Source: Bacteroidales bacterium
Lineage (GTDB): Bacteria; Bacteroidota; Bacteroidia; Bacteroidales; SM23-62
NCBI GenBank assembly: GCA_016783865.1
Contig: JADHVS010000193.1
Span: 1 to 8,335, forward strand
DNA: 8,335 nt
Reading direction: 5' to 3'
The notes below the pieces were generated by a model. It saw only the letters and a program-made list of their open reading frames with translations. It ran no database searches and was not told where the DNA came from. The position numbers were made by a program, and so were the translations under genes. Of this stretch, positions 1 through 6,344 are shown one piece after another; positions within the stretch are counted from its first letter, which is position 1, and the number at the start of each line of letters is the position of its first letter.

Positions 1-91
1 GCGGAGCCAAACAAACCTGTGAGTTCGGCGGAGCCAAACAAACCTGTGAGTTCGGCGGAGCCAAACAAACCTGTGAGTTCGGCGGAGCCAA
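1..91. repeat. 27-bp tandem repeat array, copy 1
   Basis: Direct reading shows a perfect 27-bp period: a 20-nt partial unit at the window edge, two full units (21-47, 48-74) and a 17-nt partial unit (75-91). Each unit reads GAGTTCGGCGGAGCC followed by AAACAAACCTGT. The array stops after GAGCCAA and is followed by the block CGCTCGCAGGATT, exactly as in the second array at 1273-1397. The units touch one another with no spacers, so this is a minisatellite and not a CRISPR. The left end lies outside the window, so the copy number is a minimum. Confidence 0.95.
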
Positions 92-93
92 TG

Positions 94-106
94 CGCTCGC
101 AGGATT
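94..106. repeat. Conserved end block of composite repeat (copy 1)
   Basis: CGCTCGCAGGATT occurs here, at 1400-1412 and at 8321-8333, always in the same orientation. Here and at 1400 it directly follows a 27-bp array. On its other side lies the prmA remnant, so it marks the exact junction between repeat element and gene debris. I read it as the right-hand end of a dispersed element; its function is unknown. Confidence 0.8.
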
Positions 107-300
107 AAGATTAATATTTGCCAGTATAAGGTCAAAATCCCGATCTTTAAGATCAGAAATCTCGCCAACCAACAACCGGATACTTTCTGTATCTCTTCGA
201 AAGCATCAAAACCTGATAAATACAGGTTGGCCAGAAGTACATCATTATTTTCTTCTGCACCTGCTTTTAAATGGCAATTTATCTTTACATACCTGTCCAA
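107..300 (-). pseudogene. prmA: Remnant of ribosomal protein L11 methyltransferase
   Basis: PrmA methylates ribosomal protein L11 using S-adenosylmethionine. Two PrmA-like pieces are readable on the minus strand. The first (300 to about 193) begins at a TTG one base after the tpiA stop and reads like the family N-terminus, including YLSGFDAFEE. The second (187 to 107), in another frame, contains EISDLKDRDFDLILANIN, the segment that in PrmA follows the methyltransferase core and carries the FDLILANIN motif. About 150 or more residues between them, including the SAM-binding glycine motif, are missing. Everything after ANIN is replaced by the repeat block and array. An intact gene would be about 280 codons. 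This cannot encode a working enzyme. A second intact prmA elsewhere, or an assembly artefact at the repeat, cannot be excluded. Confidence 0.7.
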
Positions 301-301
301 A

Positions 302-1051
302 TCAAAATGAATTAACAATCGCTAAAAAGTCATCCGCCTTCAATGAGGCACCACCAATGAGTCCGCCGTCAACGTCTGGATTTGCAAATAATTCCCGGGC
401 ATTATCTGGCTTGCAACTGCCACCATATTGAATGGTTGTATTTTCAGCAATCTCCAAATTATACCTGTCGGTAATAAGCTTCCTGATAAAAGCATGCATT
501 TCCTGTGCCTGATCTGGAGTAGCATTCAATCCGGTACCGATGGCCCAGACCGGCTCATAAGCGACTATGATTTTATCGAAATCATTTTCATCAAGCTTAA
601 AAATTGTTTGTGCTAATTGATTCCGTACAACATCGAAATGGTTATTGGCTTCCCGCTCAGCCAATATCTCTCCACAACAAAAGATGGGTATCAAACTGTT
701 CTCCAGAGCAAGTGCAACTTTTTTATAAAGTACCTCATTATCTTCCTTGAAATAGGTTCTGCGCTCTGAATGTCCTATGATCACATGAGTGGCACCGGTT
801 GACTTGATCATGCCAGCAGCAACCTCTCCTGTATAGGCTCCATGAGCTTCTGATGCGCAATTCTGAGCAGAAAGTTTAACCCTGGATAATAGTTTGCTGA
901 TATCTGACAGATGTATATAAGGAGGTGCAATGATCACTTCCACATCTGATGGTTGTTGACTTACCAATTGCTCCACTGCTGAAGCCAGTTCCATTCCTTC
1001 TCTTAATGTTTTGTTCATTTTCCAGTTGCCTGCAACGATTCTTTTTCTCAT
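302..1051 (-). CDS. tpiA: Triosephosphate isomerase
   Basis: This glycolytic and gluconeogenic enzyme interconverts dihydroxyacetone phosphate and glyceraldehyde 3-phosphate in the cytoplasm. The 249-residue product has the family's usual length. All catalytic landmarks are visible: NWK with Lys11, IIGHSERR with His94, AYEPVWAIGTG with Glu166 on the flexible loop, and the phosphate-binding QYGGS (about 208-212) and GGLIGGASL (about 229-237). The reading frame stays open upstream to 1123, but that would add a hydrophobic stretch crossing a putative terminator. The family start MRKRIVAGNWKMN fits the ATG at 1051; the adjacent ATG at 1054 is equally possible. No Shine-Dalgarno sequence is visible, as is common in Bacteroidota. 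The prmA remnant follows one base after the stop, implying a former tpiA-prmA operon. Confidence 0.97.
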   Translation of the reverse strand: MRKRIVAGNWKMNKTLREGMELASAVEQLVSQQPSDVEVIIAPPYIHLSDISKLLSRVKLSAQNCASEAHGAYTGEVAAGMIKSTGATHVIIGHSERRTYFKEDNEVLYKKVALALENSLIPIFCCGEILAEREANNHFDVVRNQLAQTIFKLDENDFDKIIVAYEPVWAIGTGLNATPDQAQEMHAFIRKLITDRYNLEIAENTTIQYGGSCKPDNARELFANPDVDGGLIGGASLKADDFLAIVNSF

Positions 1052-1081
1052 CATTTCAAAATTTATAGTGTTTATCAATAT

Positions 1082-1089
1082 CAAAAATA
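1082..1089 (-). promoter_or_regulatory. Candidate -7 promoter box for tpiA
   Basis: On the minus strand this reads TATTTTTG, an exact match to the Bacteroidota -7 consensus TAnnTTTG, about 27 nt before the tpiA start. A TTG lies 23 nt upstream, slightly more than the usual -33 spacing. The region is T-rich, so a chance match is possible. It sits just after a putative terminator, which would make tpiA independently transcribed. Confidence 0.35.
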
Positions 1090-1091
1090 TC

Positions 1092-1114
1092 AAAAAAACT
1101 GCCTTGCTGAGGCA
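1092..1114 (-). terminator. Putative intrinsic terminator upstream of tpiA
   Basis: On the minus strand, TGCCT-CAGCA-AGGCA forms a 5-bp stem with a 5-nt loop (1114-1100). It is followed by G and then seven T (1098-1092). It would stop transcripts coming from the permease gene before they reach tpiA. The stem is short, so termination may be weak. Confidence 0.4.
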
Positions 1115-1129
1115 AAAAAACATAATAGT

Positions 1130-1143
1130 TACGAGTTACGAGG
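1130..1143 (+). repeat. 14-bp inverted-repeat end, left
   Basis: TACGAGTTACGAGG matches the reverse complement of the 14-mer at 1416-1429 and 1430-1443 (TACGAGTTGCCAGG) at 12 of 14 positions. The pair brackets the hairpin block and 27-bp array between the permease gene and tpiA, giving a bounded element of about 314 bp. It is followed by a further GTGCGAGG partial copy. Confidence 0.6.
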
Positions 1144-1149
1144 TGCGAG

Positions 1150-1231
1150 GTTTTTGGATAACAGTTATAAATAAATAGCATTATACACAGAGATCAATTC
1201 TTTCATTAATATTTCGACATAAGCTAAGATT
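1150..1231. other. AT-rich spacer, no gene seen
   Basis: This is AT-rich intergenic sequence between the left inverted-repeat end and the hairpin block. I see no plausible coding region, RNA gene or strong hairpin in it. Confidence 0.5.
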
Positions 1232-1262
1232 ATTGACTCTCCTCGCAGCAAGCTACGGGGAA
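1232..1262. repeat. Conserved hairpin block of composite repeat (copy A)
   Basis: The block is ATTGACTCTCCTCG, a 10-nt centre CAGCAAGCTA, then CGGGGAA. CCTCGCAG and CTACGGGG can fold around a CAAG loop with one mismatch and a G-T pair. It matches 6273-6303 in order and length: 12 of 14 positions identical on the left and all 7 on the right, while the centre has diverged. It is the left-hand end of the composite element whose other end is CGCTCGCAGGATT. Confidence 0.65.
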
Positions 1263-1272
1263 ACGAGTTTCT

Positions 1273-1397
1273 GAGTTCGGCGAAGCCAAACAAACCTGTG
1301 AGTTCGGCGAAGCCAAACAAACCTGTGAGTTCGGCGAAGCCAAACAAACCTGTGAGTTCGGCGGAGCCAAACAAACCTGTGAGTTCGGCGGAGCCAA
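1273..1397. repeat. 27-bp tandem repeat array, copy 2
   Basis: There are four full units (1273-1299, 1300-1326, 1327-1353, 1354-1380) and a 17-nt partial unit (1381-1397), with the same unit as the array at 1-91. The only variation is one base: the first three units read GGCGAAGCC and the last two GGCGGAGCC. The change falls in the 3-nt loop of a possible GGC/GCC mini-hairpin. The repeat is open in five of six frames, which is a consequence of its composition; there is no start signal or known product. The array and its flanks separate the permease gene from tpiA. Confidence 0.95.
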
Positions 1398-1399
1398 TA

Positions 1400-1412
1400 C
1401 GCTCGCAGGATT
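1400..1412. repeat. Conserved end block of composite repeat (copy 2)
   Basis: CGCTCGCAGGATT directly follows the array, identical to 94-106 and 8321-8333. It is followed by CA, as at 8334-8335, then by the duplicated 14-mer. Confidence 0.8.
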
Positions 1413-1415
1413 CAA

Positions 1416-1443
1416 CCTGGCAACTCGTACCTGGCAACTCGTA
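1416..1443 (-). repeat. Tandem 14-mer, right inverted-repeat end
   Basis: CCTGGCAACTCGTA occurs twice in tandem (1416-1429, 1430-1443), ending 9 bp from the permease stop codon. Its reverse complement matches the left end at 1130-1143 at 12 of 14 positions. Short CAACTCGTA-type repeats of this kind are, from memory, common between genes in some Bacteroidota. Confidence 0.65.
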
Positions 1444-1452
1444 CCTTCTTCC

Positions 1453-2532
1453 TCACTTTCTTACCCTCGGGTCAATGATGGCGTATGTAAAATCTACTAA
1501 AATATTGATTATGACAAAAATGATAGAAATAAATACTACCGAACCAAGGACCAGCGGGAAATCATAATTGTTCAATGCATTAACGATCAAAAATCCCAAT
1601 CCTTTCCATCCAAAAATATATTCCACAAAAATAACACCGGCCATCAACGAGGCAAACCAACCGCTAATCGCTGTGATAACAGGATTAAGTGCATTCCTGA
1701 GGGCATGCCTGTAGATTATCCCTGAATAGGAGAGCCCCTTCGACCAGGCTGTTCGGATGTAATCCTGAGAAAGAACATCCAGCAATGAGTTCCTCGATAA
1801 TTGCATGATGACAGAAAGGGGTCTTATAGCCAGTGTCAGGGAAGGGAGGATCAGGTTTTTCAGTACCAGGCGAACGCCCCCTCCAAGATCATCCACCTCA
1901 TATAAATTTCCGGTTAAATTCAGACCAGTAAAATCTGAAAGCAAATAGGCAAAAATCCATCCAATGATTATGGCAGCAAAGAAGGAGGGCAATGACATTC
2001 CCAGAGCTGAAAAGAAGAGAGCCAGACGGTCAAACAAGCTATCCTTCCATATGGCTGCAAAAATACCGGTTAATATGCCCAGGATCGTTCCCAGCAGGAT
2101 AGAAACAAAGGCCAGAATCAATGAGTTTGGTAAGGCATCAAGGATTATTCGGGTTACGCTTTTTCGTGACTGGAATGACTTTCCCATGTATGGCGCTTTA
2201 ATAATGACTGCCCATGCATCCACTTTTCCAACAAGGATTTTTGGAGAGTCATATTTTCCGGGCTCCAGATAAAAAAGATTGTTCTCCCTGTCAAAGGTGT
2301 GATATGAAATTGGAGAAAGATTATTCAAATAACCCAGGTATTGCTTGATTACCGGTTCATTAAGCCCCAGTTCATCGCGTATAGCCTCTACTGTGGCCTC
2401 ATCGGCACGCTGCCCCACCATCATCCTGGCCGGATCACCCGGGAGTATATTGAAAATCAGGAAGACAATGGTGACGACGCCCCAAACTACCAGGAGACTA
2501 TAGAGTAATTTTCGGATAATATAACTGATCAA
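1453..2532 (-). CDS. Oligopeptide/dipeptide-type ABC transporter permease (DppB/OppB-like)
   Basis: This is an inner-membrane subunit of a peptide/nickel-type ABC importer. The 359-residue protein has the family's N-terminal membrane helix (YIIRKLLYSLLVVWGVVTIV), then FNILPGDPAR and a periplasmic loop (about 60-125). A five-helix permease core follows, with the cytoplasmic coupling loop around 258-283 (DYIRTAWSKGLS, RHALRNALNPV) and the terminal IIDPRVRK typical of DppB/OppB. It is longer than common family members (about 305-340) because of the loop. The start is a TTG: an in-frame TAA lies two codons upstream and the next residues match the family N-terminus. It begins 19 bp after the upstream membrane-protein gene, so the two are probably cotranscribed. 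No partner permease, ATPase or binding protein is in the window, so the substrate cannot be inferred. Confidence 0.9.
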   Translation of the reverse strand: MISYIIRKLLYSLLVVWGVVTIVFLIFNILPGDPARMMVGQRADEATVEAIRDELGLNEPVIKQYLGYLNNLSPISYHTFDRENNLFYLEPGKYDSPKILVGKVDAWAVIIKAPYMGKSFQSRKSVTRIILDALPNSLILAFVSILLGTILGILTGIFAAIWKDSLFDRLALFFSALGMSLPSFFAAIIIGWIFAYLLSDFTGLNLTGNLYEVDDLGGGVRLVLKNLILPSLTLAIRPLSVIMQLSRNSLLDVLSQDYIRTAWSKGLSYSGIIYRHALRNALNPVITAISGWFASLMAGVIFVEYIFGWKGLGFLIVNALNNYDFPLVLGSVVFISIIFVIINILVDFTYAIIDPRVRK

Positions 2533-2551
2533 GGCTTATAAATTCTTCACC

Positions 2552-3778
2552 TTACCTGGTCGGACGCAAATAACGGATAAGGAGAAAGATAAACAACAAT
2601 GAAACGGACATGAAAAAGACTAAATTTCTTTCTTTCGATTTTCTTTCCTGGTTCAACGCATTGGCCAGAAATTGTTCATCCGGATTCTGGAATTCAGGCA
2701 AGTCATTGGCATGCCATTTATTCAGAACCACTCCATTCTTTAACAACATTAATCCGGGATTTGAACGGATAATCGTTTTCAGGGTAATCTCATCTGTTGT
2801 ATATATTTCATATACCAGGCCCAGTGAGGCTGATATTTCTTCCACCTCATCCCGTGAAGAGGAGCTGATACAATAGAATGAACAATTGCGGGATGAGCAA
2901 TACAATGCCAGGTCGTTGGCTTTCATGAGTACCTCAGGATCGGCTTTCGCAAGATTATTTGAAACCAGAAGCATAGTGTATTCCTGATCGGAGAGAATCA
3001 TGTCAGTAAGGTCAAATCCTTCCTGGTCCGCAATAGTAAAATCATGAATGGGTGGTTCATAACCTTTGGAAACCAGAACGTGTTTAGTGTCTATAAAAGT
3101 CCAGGTGCTGTCATCCCACGGAAAATCATCTTCTGTGAATTCTTCCACGTTGCCATCCTTCTCATAATACAGGAAAGCCTGGTATTCATCGTGTGGCATA
3201 CCTTCGGGTACGGTCATTTTGTCGGGAATATAGGTTCCGATATGATAAGGCCGGAAATCCAGCAGAGGAAGATGCCTCAAACTATAGACCTGCAAGCTAA
3301 GTATTAATATAGTAAACAGGGCCAGGTATGTCCACTCCTGATAATCCCTGTAAACCGGCAATATCTTATTTCTCCTGAGAAAAATAACAGTAACAAAAGG
3401 CAACAAAATGAGATTCTTGAAAAAGGTTTGCCAGTTGGTCATTATAATGGCATCGCCAAAACAGCCACAATCAGTTACCGGATTTGCCAGGGCCAGGTAA
3501 AATGTCAATACCGTGAACAATGCCATAAACAGGGTTAACGCCCAGGCTCCTAACCGGATACGGTATCCGGTTAGTATGGAAATACCAACCAGCAACTCAA
3601 AGGCCGATAATACCAAAGCTAATGGAAGTGACATAACCTCCAGAGAAGGTAAGTTAAATGCGTAAAAATAATCTGTGAATTTATAGGTGGAACCGAGAGG
3701 ATCTACCGCCTTAACAAATCCAGAAAAAATAAAAACTATTCCTGTTAATATCCTGCTAAAACCACTAAGAATTTTCAT
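2552..3778 (-). CDS. MauE/DoxX-type membrane protein with C-terminal thioredoxin-like region (BT_3928-like)
   Basis: The protein has 408 residues. The N-terminal 140 or so form a four-helix membrane domain of the DoxX/MauE kind (GFSRILTGIVFIFSGFVKAVDPLGS at the start) and contain the cysteine pair DCGCFGD (Cys104, Cys106) typical of MauE-like proteins. A further helix lies near 148-165. Then comes a soluble region of about 210 residues, whose end (SNPGLMLLKNGVVLNKW, about 339-355) resembles the cis-proline strand of a thioredoxin fold, but no CxxC is present. A last helix spans about 386-402. In Bacteroides a protein of this type, BT_3928, sits beside tpiA, matching the neighbourhood here. 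Involvement in thiol redox is inference. The ATG at 3778 is preferred to an in-frame TTG two codons upstream. It probably forms an operon with the permease. Confidence 0.8.
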   Translation of the reverse strand: MKILSGFSRILTGIVFIFSGFVKAVDPLGSTYKFTDYFYAFNLPSLEVMSLPLALVLSAFELLVGISILTGYRIRLGAWALTLFMALFTVLTFYLALANPVTDCGCFGDAIIMTNWQTFFKNLILLPFVTVIFLRRNKILPVYRDYQEWTYLALFTILILSLQVYSLRHLPLLDFRPYHIGTYIPDKMTVPEGMPHDEYQAFLYYEKDGNVEEFTEDDFPWDDSTWTFIDTKHVLVSKGYEPPIHDFTIADQEGFDLTDMILSDQEYTMLLVSNNLAKADPEVLMKANDLALYCSSRNCSFYCISSSSRDEVEEISASLGLVYEIYTTDEITLKTIIRSNPGLMLLKNGVVLNKWHANDLPEFQNPDEQFLANALNQERKSKERNLVFFMSVSLLFIFLLIRYLRPTR

Positions 3779-3843
3779 ACTCAACTTAAAATATTATTAT
3801 TCTGATAATTATAAAAAAATAAACGAATAAAAATGCCCGGATA

Positions 3844-4521
3844 TCATGTTAAATTCAGAACATTTCTGATCCTGGCAAAGATTTCATCCGGCGCAAGCAT
3901 TTCGTGATTCTCCTTAAAACAATCTATCTTAACGAAGTTACTGTCTTCCGCACACAATTCAAGATACACTTCCCTGACCTTCTGTTGAAAATCGAGATCA
4001 TCCTCATGGATATCCTGCTTTCCATTCAGGTAATCCCTGTCGTTTCCCATCCTGTCATTAGTTAACTTTTCCTGAGTAAAACCAAACGGCACATCCAGAA
4101 AAATGCTTTTATCAGGTTGGGGGATCTGATTATATTCATATTCAAGATGCCTTATCCACTTGCTTAGCTTGTCACGGTCCGGTGCTGATTCCAACTTGGC
4201 ACACTGATATGCAATATTTGAATTGACATAACGATCAAGCAATACAAAATATCCTTCATCCAGCCACTTTTTTATGGTATGCTGCGCTTCATTCCTGTCA
4301 CCGGCAAAGATGAGTGCCACAAGATAGGGATGAACAGTAGACATTTCTCCAAACTCTCCTCGTAAGAACCGGGCTATCAGTTCACCATAAATGGGAGATT
4401 CTGTCCTGGGAAAATGGAGGAATTGATAAGGTATATTTTTCCCCTTCAGGTGCTTGAGTAACAATTTGATCTGAGTCGACTTACCGGAGCCATCCAGCCC
4501 TTCAATAACAATGAAACGCAT
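3844..4521 (-). CDS. tmk: Thymidylate (dTMP) kinase
   Basis: This cytoplasmic enzyme phosphorylates dTMP to dTDP with ATP for DNA synthesis. The 225-residue product shows the P-loop GLDGSGKST (8-16), the nucleotide-monophosphate-site stretch HFPRTESPIYG, the DRYVNSNIAYQ motif (96-106, matching the family pattern DRYxxSxxAYQ) and an arginine-bearing lid region around 156-172 (NDRMGNDRDYLNGKQ). It is slightly longer than classical bacterial enzymes (about 205-215). From memory, Bacteroidota carry enzymes of this form with FPRT, so assignment to dTMP kinase is firm, although a broader deoxynucleotide kinase cannot be ruled out. The gene is divergent from folP with only 45 bp between them, and 59 AT-rich bases separate its stop from the next minus-strand gene. 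No Shine-Dalgarno sequence is visible. Confidence 0.87.
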   Translation of the reverse strand: MRFIVIEGLDGSGKSTQIKLLLKHLKGKNIPYQFLHFPRTESPIYGELIARFLRGEFGEMSTVHPYLVALIFAGDRNEAQHTIKKWLDEGYFVLLDRYVNSNIAYQCAKLESAPDRDKLSKWIRHLEYEYNQIPQPDKSIFLDVPFGFTQEKLTNDRMGNDRDYLNGKQDIHEDDLDFQQKVREVYLELCAEDSNFVKIDCFKENHEMLAPDEIFARIRNVLNLT

Positions 4522-4536
4522 TTGGGAAGTAATGAT

Positions 4537-4544
4537 TACATTTG
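4537..4544 (+). promoter_or_regulatory. Candidate -7 promoter box for folP
   Basis: TACATTTG is an exact match to the Bacteroidota -7 consensus TAnnTTTG, 22 nt before the folP ATG, inside the 45-bp divergent gap between tmk and folP. A TTG at 4522-4524 is only 12 nt upstream, so the -33 element is not convincing. Confidence 0.45.
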
Positions 4545-4566
4545 TTTACACATCTGATCCGTTCAA

Positions 4567-5433
4567 ATGTCTTTTAAAGATACATTTTTTTCAAAAAACA
4601 ATAGTCTGAATTGTCGCGGTAAACTTTTGGATCTGTCACAACCCAGGATCATGGGAATCCTCAATATTACTCCCGACTCCTTTTATGATGGTGGCAGATA
4701 CTTGTCTGATAATGAAATCATTACCCAGGCTGAACGGATGCTTGACGAAGGTGCTGACATCCTTGACATTGGTGGAATATCAACCCGGCCCGGAGCCAAA
4801 ATTTTAAATGAAAAGGAAGAAATTGATCGACTGAGGCCGGTATTAAGGCTTATCCGCACGAAATTTCCTGATGCTATATTGTCGGTCGATACATTCAGAT
4901 CGGCTATAGCACGGTTTGCAGTTACAGAATACGGTGTTGATATGATCAACGATATTTCAGGCGGGGAAATGGATCGGGACATGTTTCAAGAATTGGCTGG
5001 ACTTCAGGTTCCCTATATCATCATGCATATGAGAGGAGATCCGGAAACCATGCAATCGCTTACGGATTATGATGATTTAGTCGGGGAAATGACTGCGTAT
5101 TTTTCAGAAAAGGTAAAACAGTTAACCGAATTAGGTATTAAGGACATTGTAATTGATCCGGGATTTGGTTTTTCAAAAACTATTGATCAGAATTACTTTT
5201 TACTAAAACATCTGCATCACTTTCAAATATTTGAATTACCGGTTATGGCTGGCGTGTCGCGGAAATCGATGATTTATAAAACGTTAGAAGCAACACCAGA
5301 TGATGCTTTAAATGGCACTACAGTTCTGCACACCATAGCTTTGCTTCAGGGTGCTAATTTGTTACGTGTACATGATGTTAAGGAAGCCATTGAGGCCATC
5401 AGTCTGGTTGAAAAATATCAACAGGCAATGTGA
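4567..5433 (+). CDS. folP: Dihydropteroate synthase
   Basis: DHPS condenses 6-hydroxymethyl-dihydropterin pyrophosphate with p-aminobenzoate to give dihydropteroate in folate synthesis; it is the sulfonamide target. The 288-residue protein has every family signature in order: MGILNITPDSF (29-39), DIGGISTRPGA (67-77), SVDTFR (106-111), MINDISGG (126-133), MHMRGDPETMQ (153-163), DPGFGFSKT (197-205), AGVSRKSM (228-235) with the substrate-binding SRK, and LRVHDV (266-271). The length is normal. The ATG at 4567 gives a short N-terminal extension typical of Bacteroidota enzymes. The stop lies 41 bp before the preferred start of the diadenylate cyclase gene, so the two are likely cotranscribed. Confidence 0.97.
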   Translation: MSFKDTFFSKNNSLNCRGKLLDLSQPRIMGILNITPDSFYDGGRYLSDNEIITQAERMLDEGADILDIGGISTRPGAKILNEKEEIDRLRPVLRLIRTKFPDAILSVDTFRSAIARFAVTEYGVDMINDISGGEMDRDMFQELAGLQVPYIIMHMRGDPETMQSLTDYDDLVGEMTAYFSEKVKQLTELGIKDIVIDPGFGFSKTIDQNYFLLKHLHHFQIFELPVMAGVSRKSMIYKTLEATPDDALNGTTVLHTIALLQGANLLRVHDVKEAIEAISLVEKYQQAM

Positions 5434-5455
5434 TCTCAATACAACCTGAAAATAC

Positions 5456-5463
5456 TAACTTTG
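5456..5463 (+). promoter_or_regulatory. Possible internal promoter box before cdaA
   Basis: TAACTTTG matches TAnnTTTG exactly, 11 nt before the preferred cdaA ATG at 5475. The leader would be only a few nucleotides, and no -33 TTG is at the expected spacing, so this may be chance. A GAGGG at 5463-5467 could also act as a weak ribosome binding site. Confidence 0.25.
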
Positions 5464-5474
5464 AGGGCATTATC

Positions 5475-6254
5475 ATGATGGTTGATCTTTTCATAAAAAT
5501 CCGGATACTTGATATCATAGATATCCTGCTGATGGCTTATCTGATGTATCAGGTGTTTTTGCTTATCCGGGGTACTGTGGCCATGAACATTTTTATTGGG
5601 CTTCTTTCGGTCTATCTGCTCTGGATCATCGTAAAGGCACTCGATATGCAGTTGTTGGGGACCATCCTGGGACAGTTTATCGGTGTTGGTGTGATTGCGC
5701 TCATCATTGTATTTCAACAGGAGATCCGTAGGTTTTTAATCTTTTTAGGCAATCAATACTTCAGTCGAAACCGACTAACACTCGAAAAAATATTACCACT
5801 GCTTGCTGATCAAAAACGTGTGAAGATCAAATCGATCATTAAGGCCTGCATTAATATGGCCAAATCAAAGACCGGAGCGCTCATTGTGATCACCAGGAAA
5901 ACTGATATGTCTGTTTTTGCTGAAACGGGTGATATTCTCAATGCAGATACATCAAGCAGGTTAATTGAAAGTATTTTCAATAAAAACGGTCCACTCCATG
6001 ATGGCGCCATGATCATTATCAATGATAAGATCCTGGCAGCCAGATGTATCCTACCGGTGTCGGAAAGTCTGAGCCTGCCTCCAAGCTATGGCTTGCGACA
6101 TAGGGCAGCACTCGGGATGACAGAGAATACCGATTCATTGGTTATAATAGTATCAGAGCAAACCGGAGACATCAGCCTGGCTGAAAATGGCAAGCTTATT
6201 ACAGATGTAGATCCAAAAAAACTTATAAGCCGGCTGGAAGAAGAGTTTTTGTGA
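5475..6254 (+). CDS. cdaA: Diadenylate cyclase (c-di-AMP synthase), CdaA type
   Basis: The enzyme makes the second messenger c-di-AMP from two ATP. The 259-residue protein has three N-terminal membrane helices (about 11-32, 36-56, 62-82), a linker helix, and a cytoplasmic DAC domain. Visible DAC motifs are GALIVI (134-139), LHDGAMI with the catalytic DGA (176-178), YGLRHRAALG with RHR (208-210), and SEQTGDIS (227-234). The frame is open back to a GTG at 5430 that overlaps the folP stop. However, the family N-terminus fits the ATG at 5475, or the next codon at 5478, with GAGGG just upstream. A folP-cdaA pair is, from memory, common in Bacteroidota. The regulator proteins CdaR and GlmM seen beside cdaA in Firmicutes are absent here. 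The stop is 50 bp from the end of a group II intron on the other strand. Confidence 0.95.
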   Translation: MMVDLFIKIRILDIIDILLMAYLMYQVFLLIRGTVAMNIFIGLLSVYLLWIIVKALDMQLLGTILGQFIGVGVIALIIVFQQEIRRFLIFLGNQYFSRNRLTLEKILPLLADQKRVKIKSIIKACINMAKSKTGALIVITRKTDMSVFAETGDILNADTSSRLIESIFNKNGPLHDGAMIIINDKILAARCILPVSESLSLPPSYGLRHRAALGMTENTDSLVIIVSEQTGDISLAENGKLITDVDPKKLISRLEEEFL

Positions 6255-6272
6255 TCTGCACCCCTCCGGAGA

Positions 6273-6303
6273 ATTGAAGCTCCTCGTCCCGAGTGGCGGG
6301 GAA
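6273..6303. repeat. Conserved hairpin block of composite repeat (copy B)
   Basis: The block is ATTGAAGCTCCTCG, a 10-nt centre TCCCGAGTGG, then CGGGGAA, colinear with 1232-1262. CTCG-TCC-CGAG can form a small hairpin. The upstream CCCCTCCGG (6261-6269) is complementary in part to the CGGGG, so a larger structure is possible and might help end cdaA transcripts, but there is no T-run. One base later the inferred 3' end of the group II intron begins. Confidence 0.6.
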
Positions 6304-6304
6304 T

Positions 6305-6344
6305 GTCCGGGTAGAGCGGTTCGTTACCTCCCCGCTCCCCCACA
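6305..6344 (-). ncRNA. Group II intron domain VI
   Basis: On the minus strand GAGCGG pairs with CCGCTC across a GGAGGTAACGAA loop, and an outer GGG pairs with CCC. This leaves U and A unpaired on the 3' side. The unpaired A at 6312 is the inferred lariat branch point, eight nucleotides from the intron end. Confidence 0.65.

Noticed and set aside
1..106. Possible CRISPR array
   Set aside because: The 27-bp units are directly contiguous with no spacers, and no cas genes are present.
1052..1123. N-terminal extension of triosephosphate isomerase from an upstream start at 1123
   Set aside because: It would add a hydrophobic stretch encoded by the putative terminator and promoter region. The family N-terminus begins at 1051 or 1054.
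1165..1437. Minus-strand frames that translate the 27-bp array into 9-residue repeats, as if a repeat protein
   Set aside because: The array is open in five of six frames because of its composition. There is no start signal, no upstream or downstream domain, and the frame simply runs through intergenic repeats.
1298..1567. Plus-strand frame through the array into the permease gene
   Set aside because: It overlaps the well-supported permease gene on the other strand and has no recognisable protein features.
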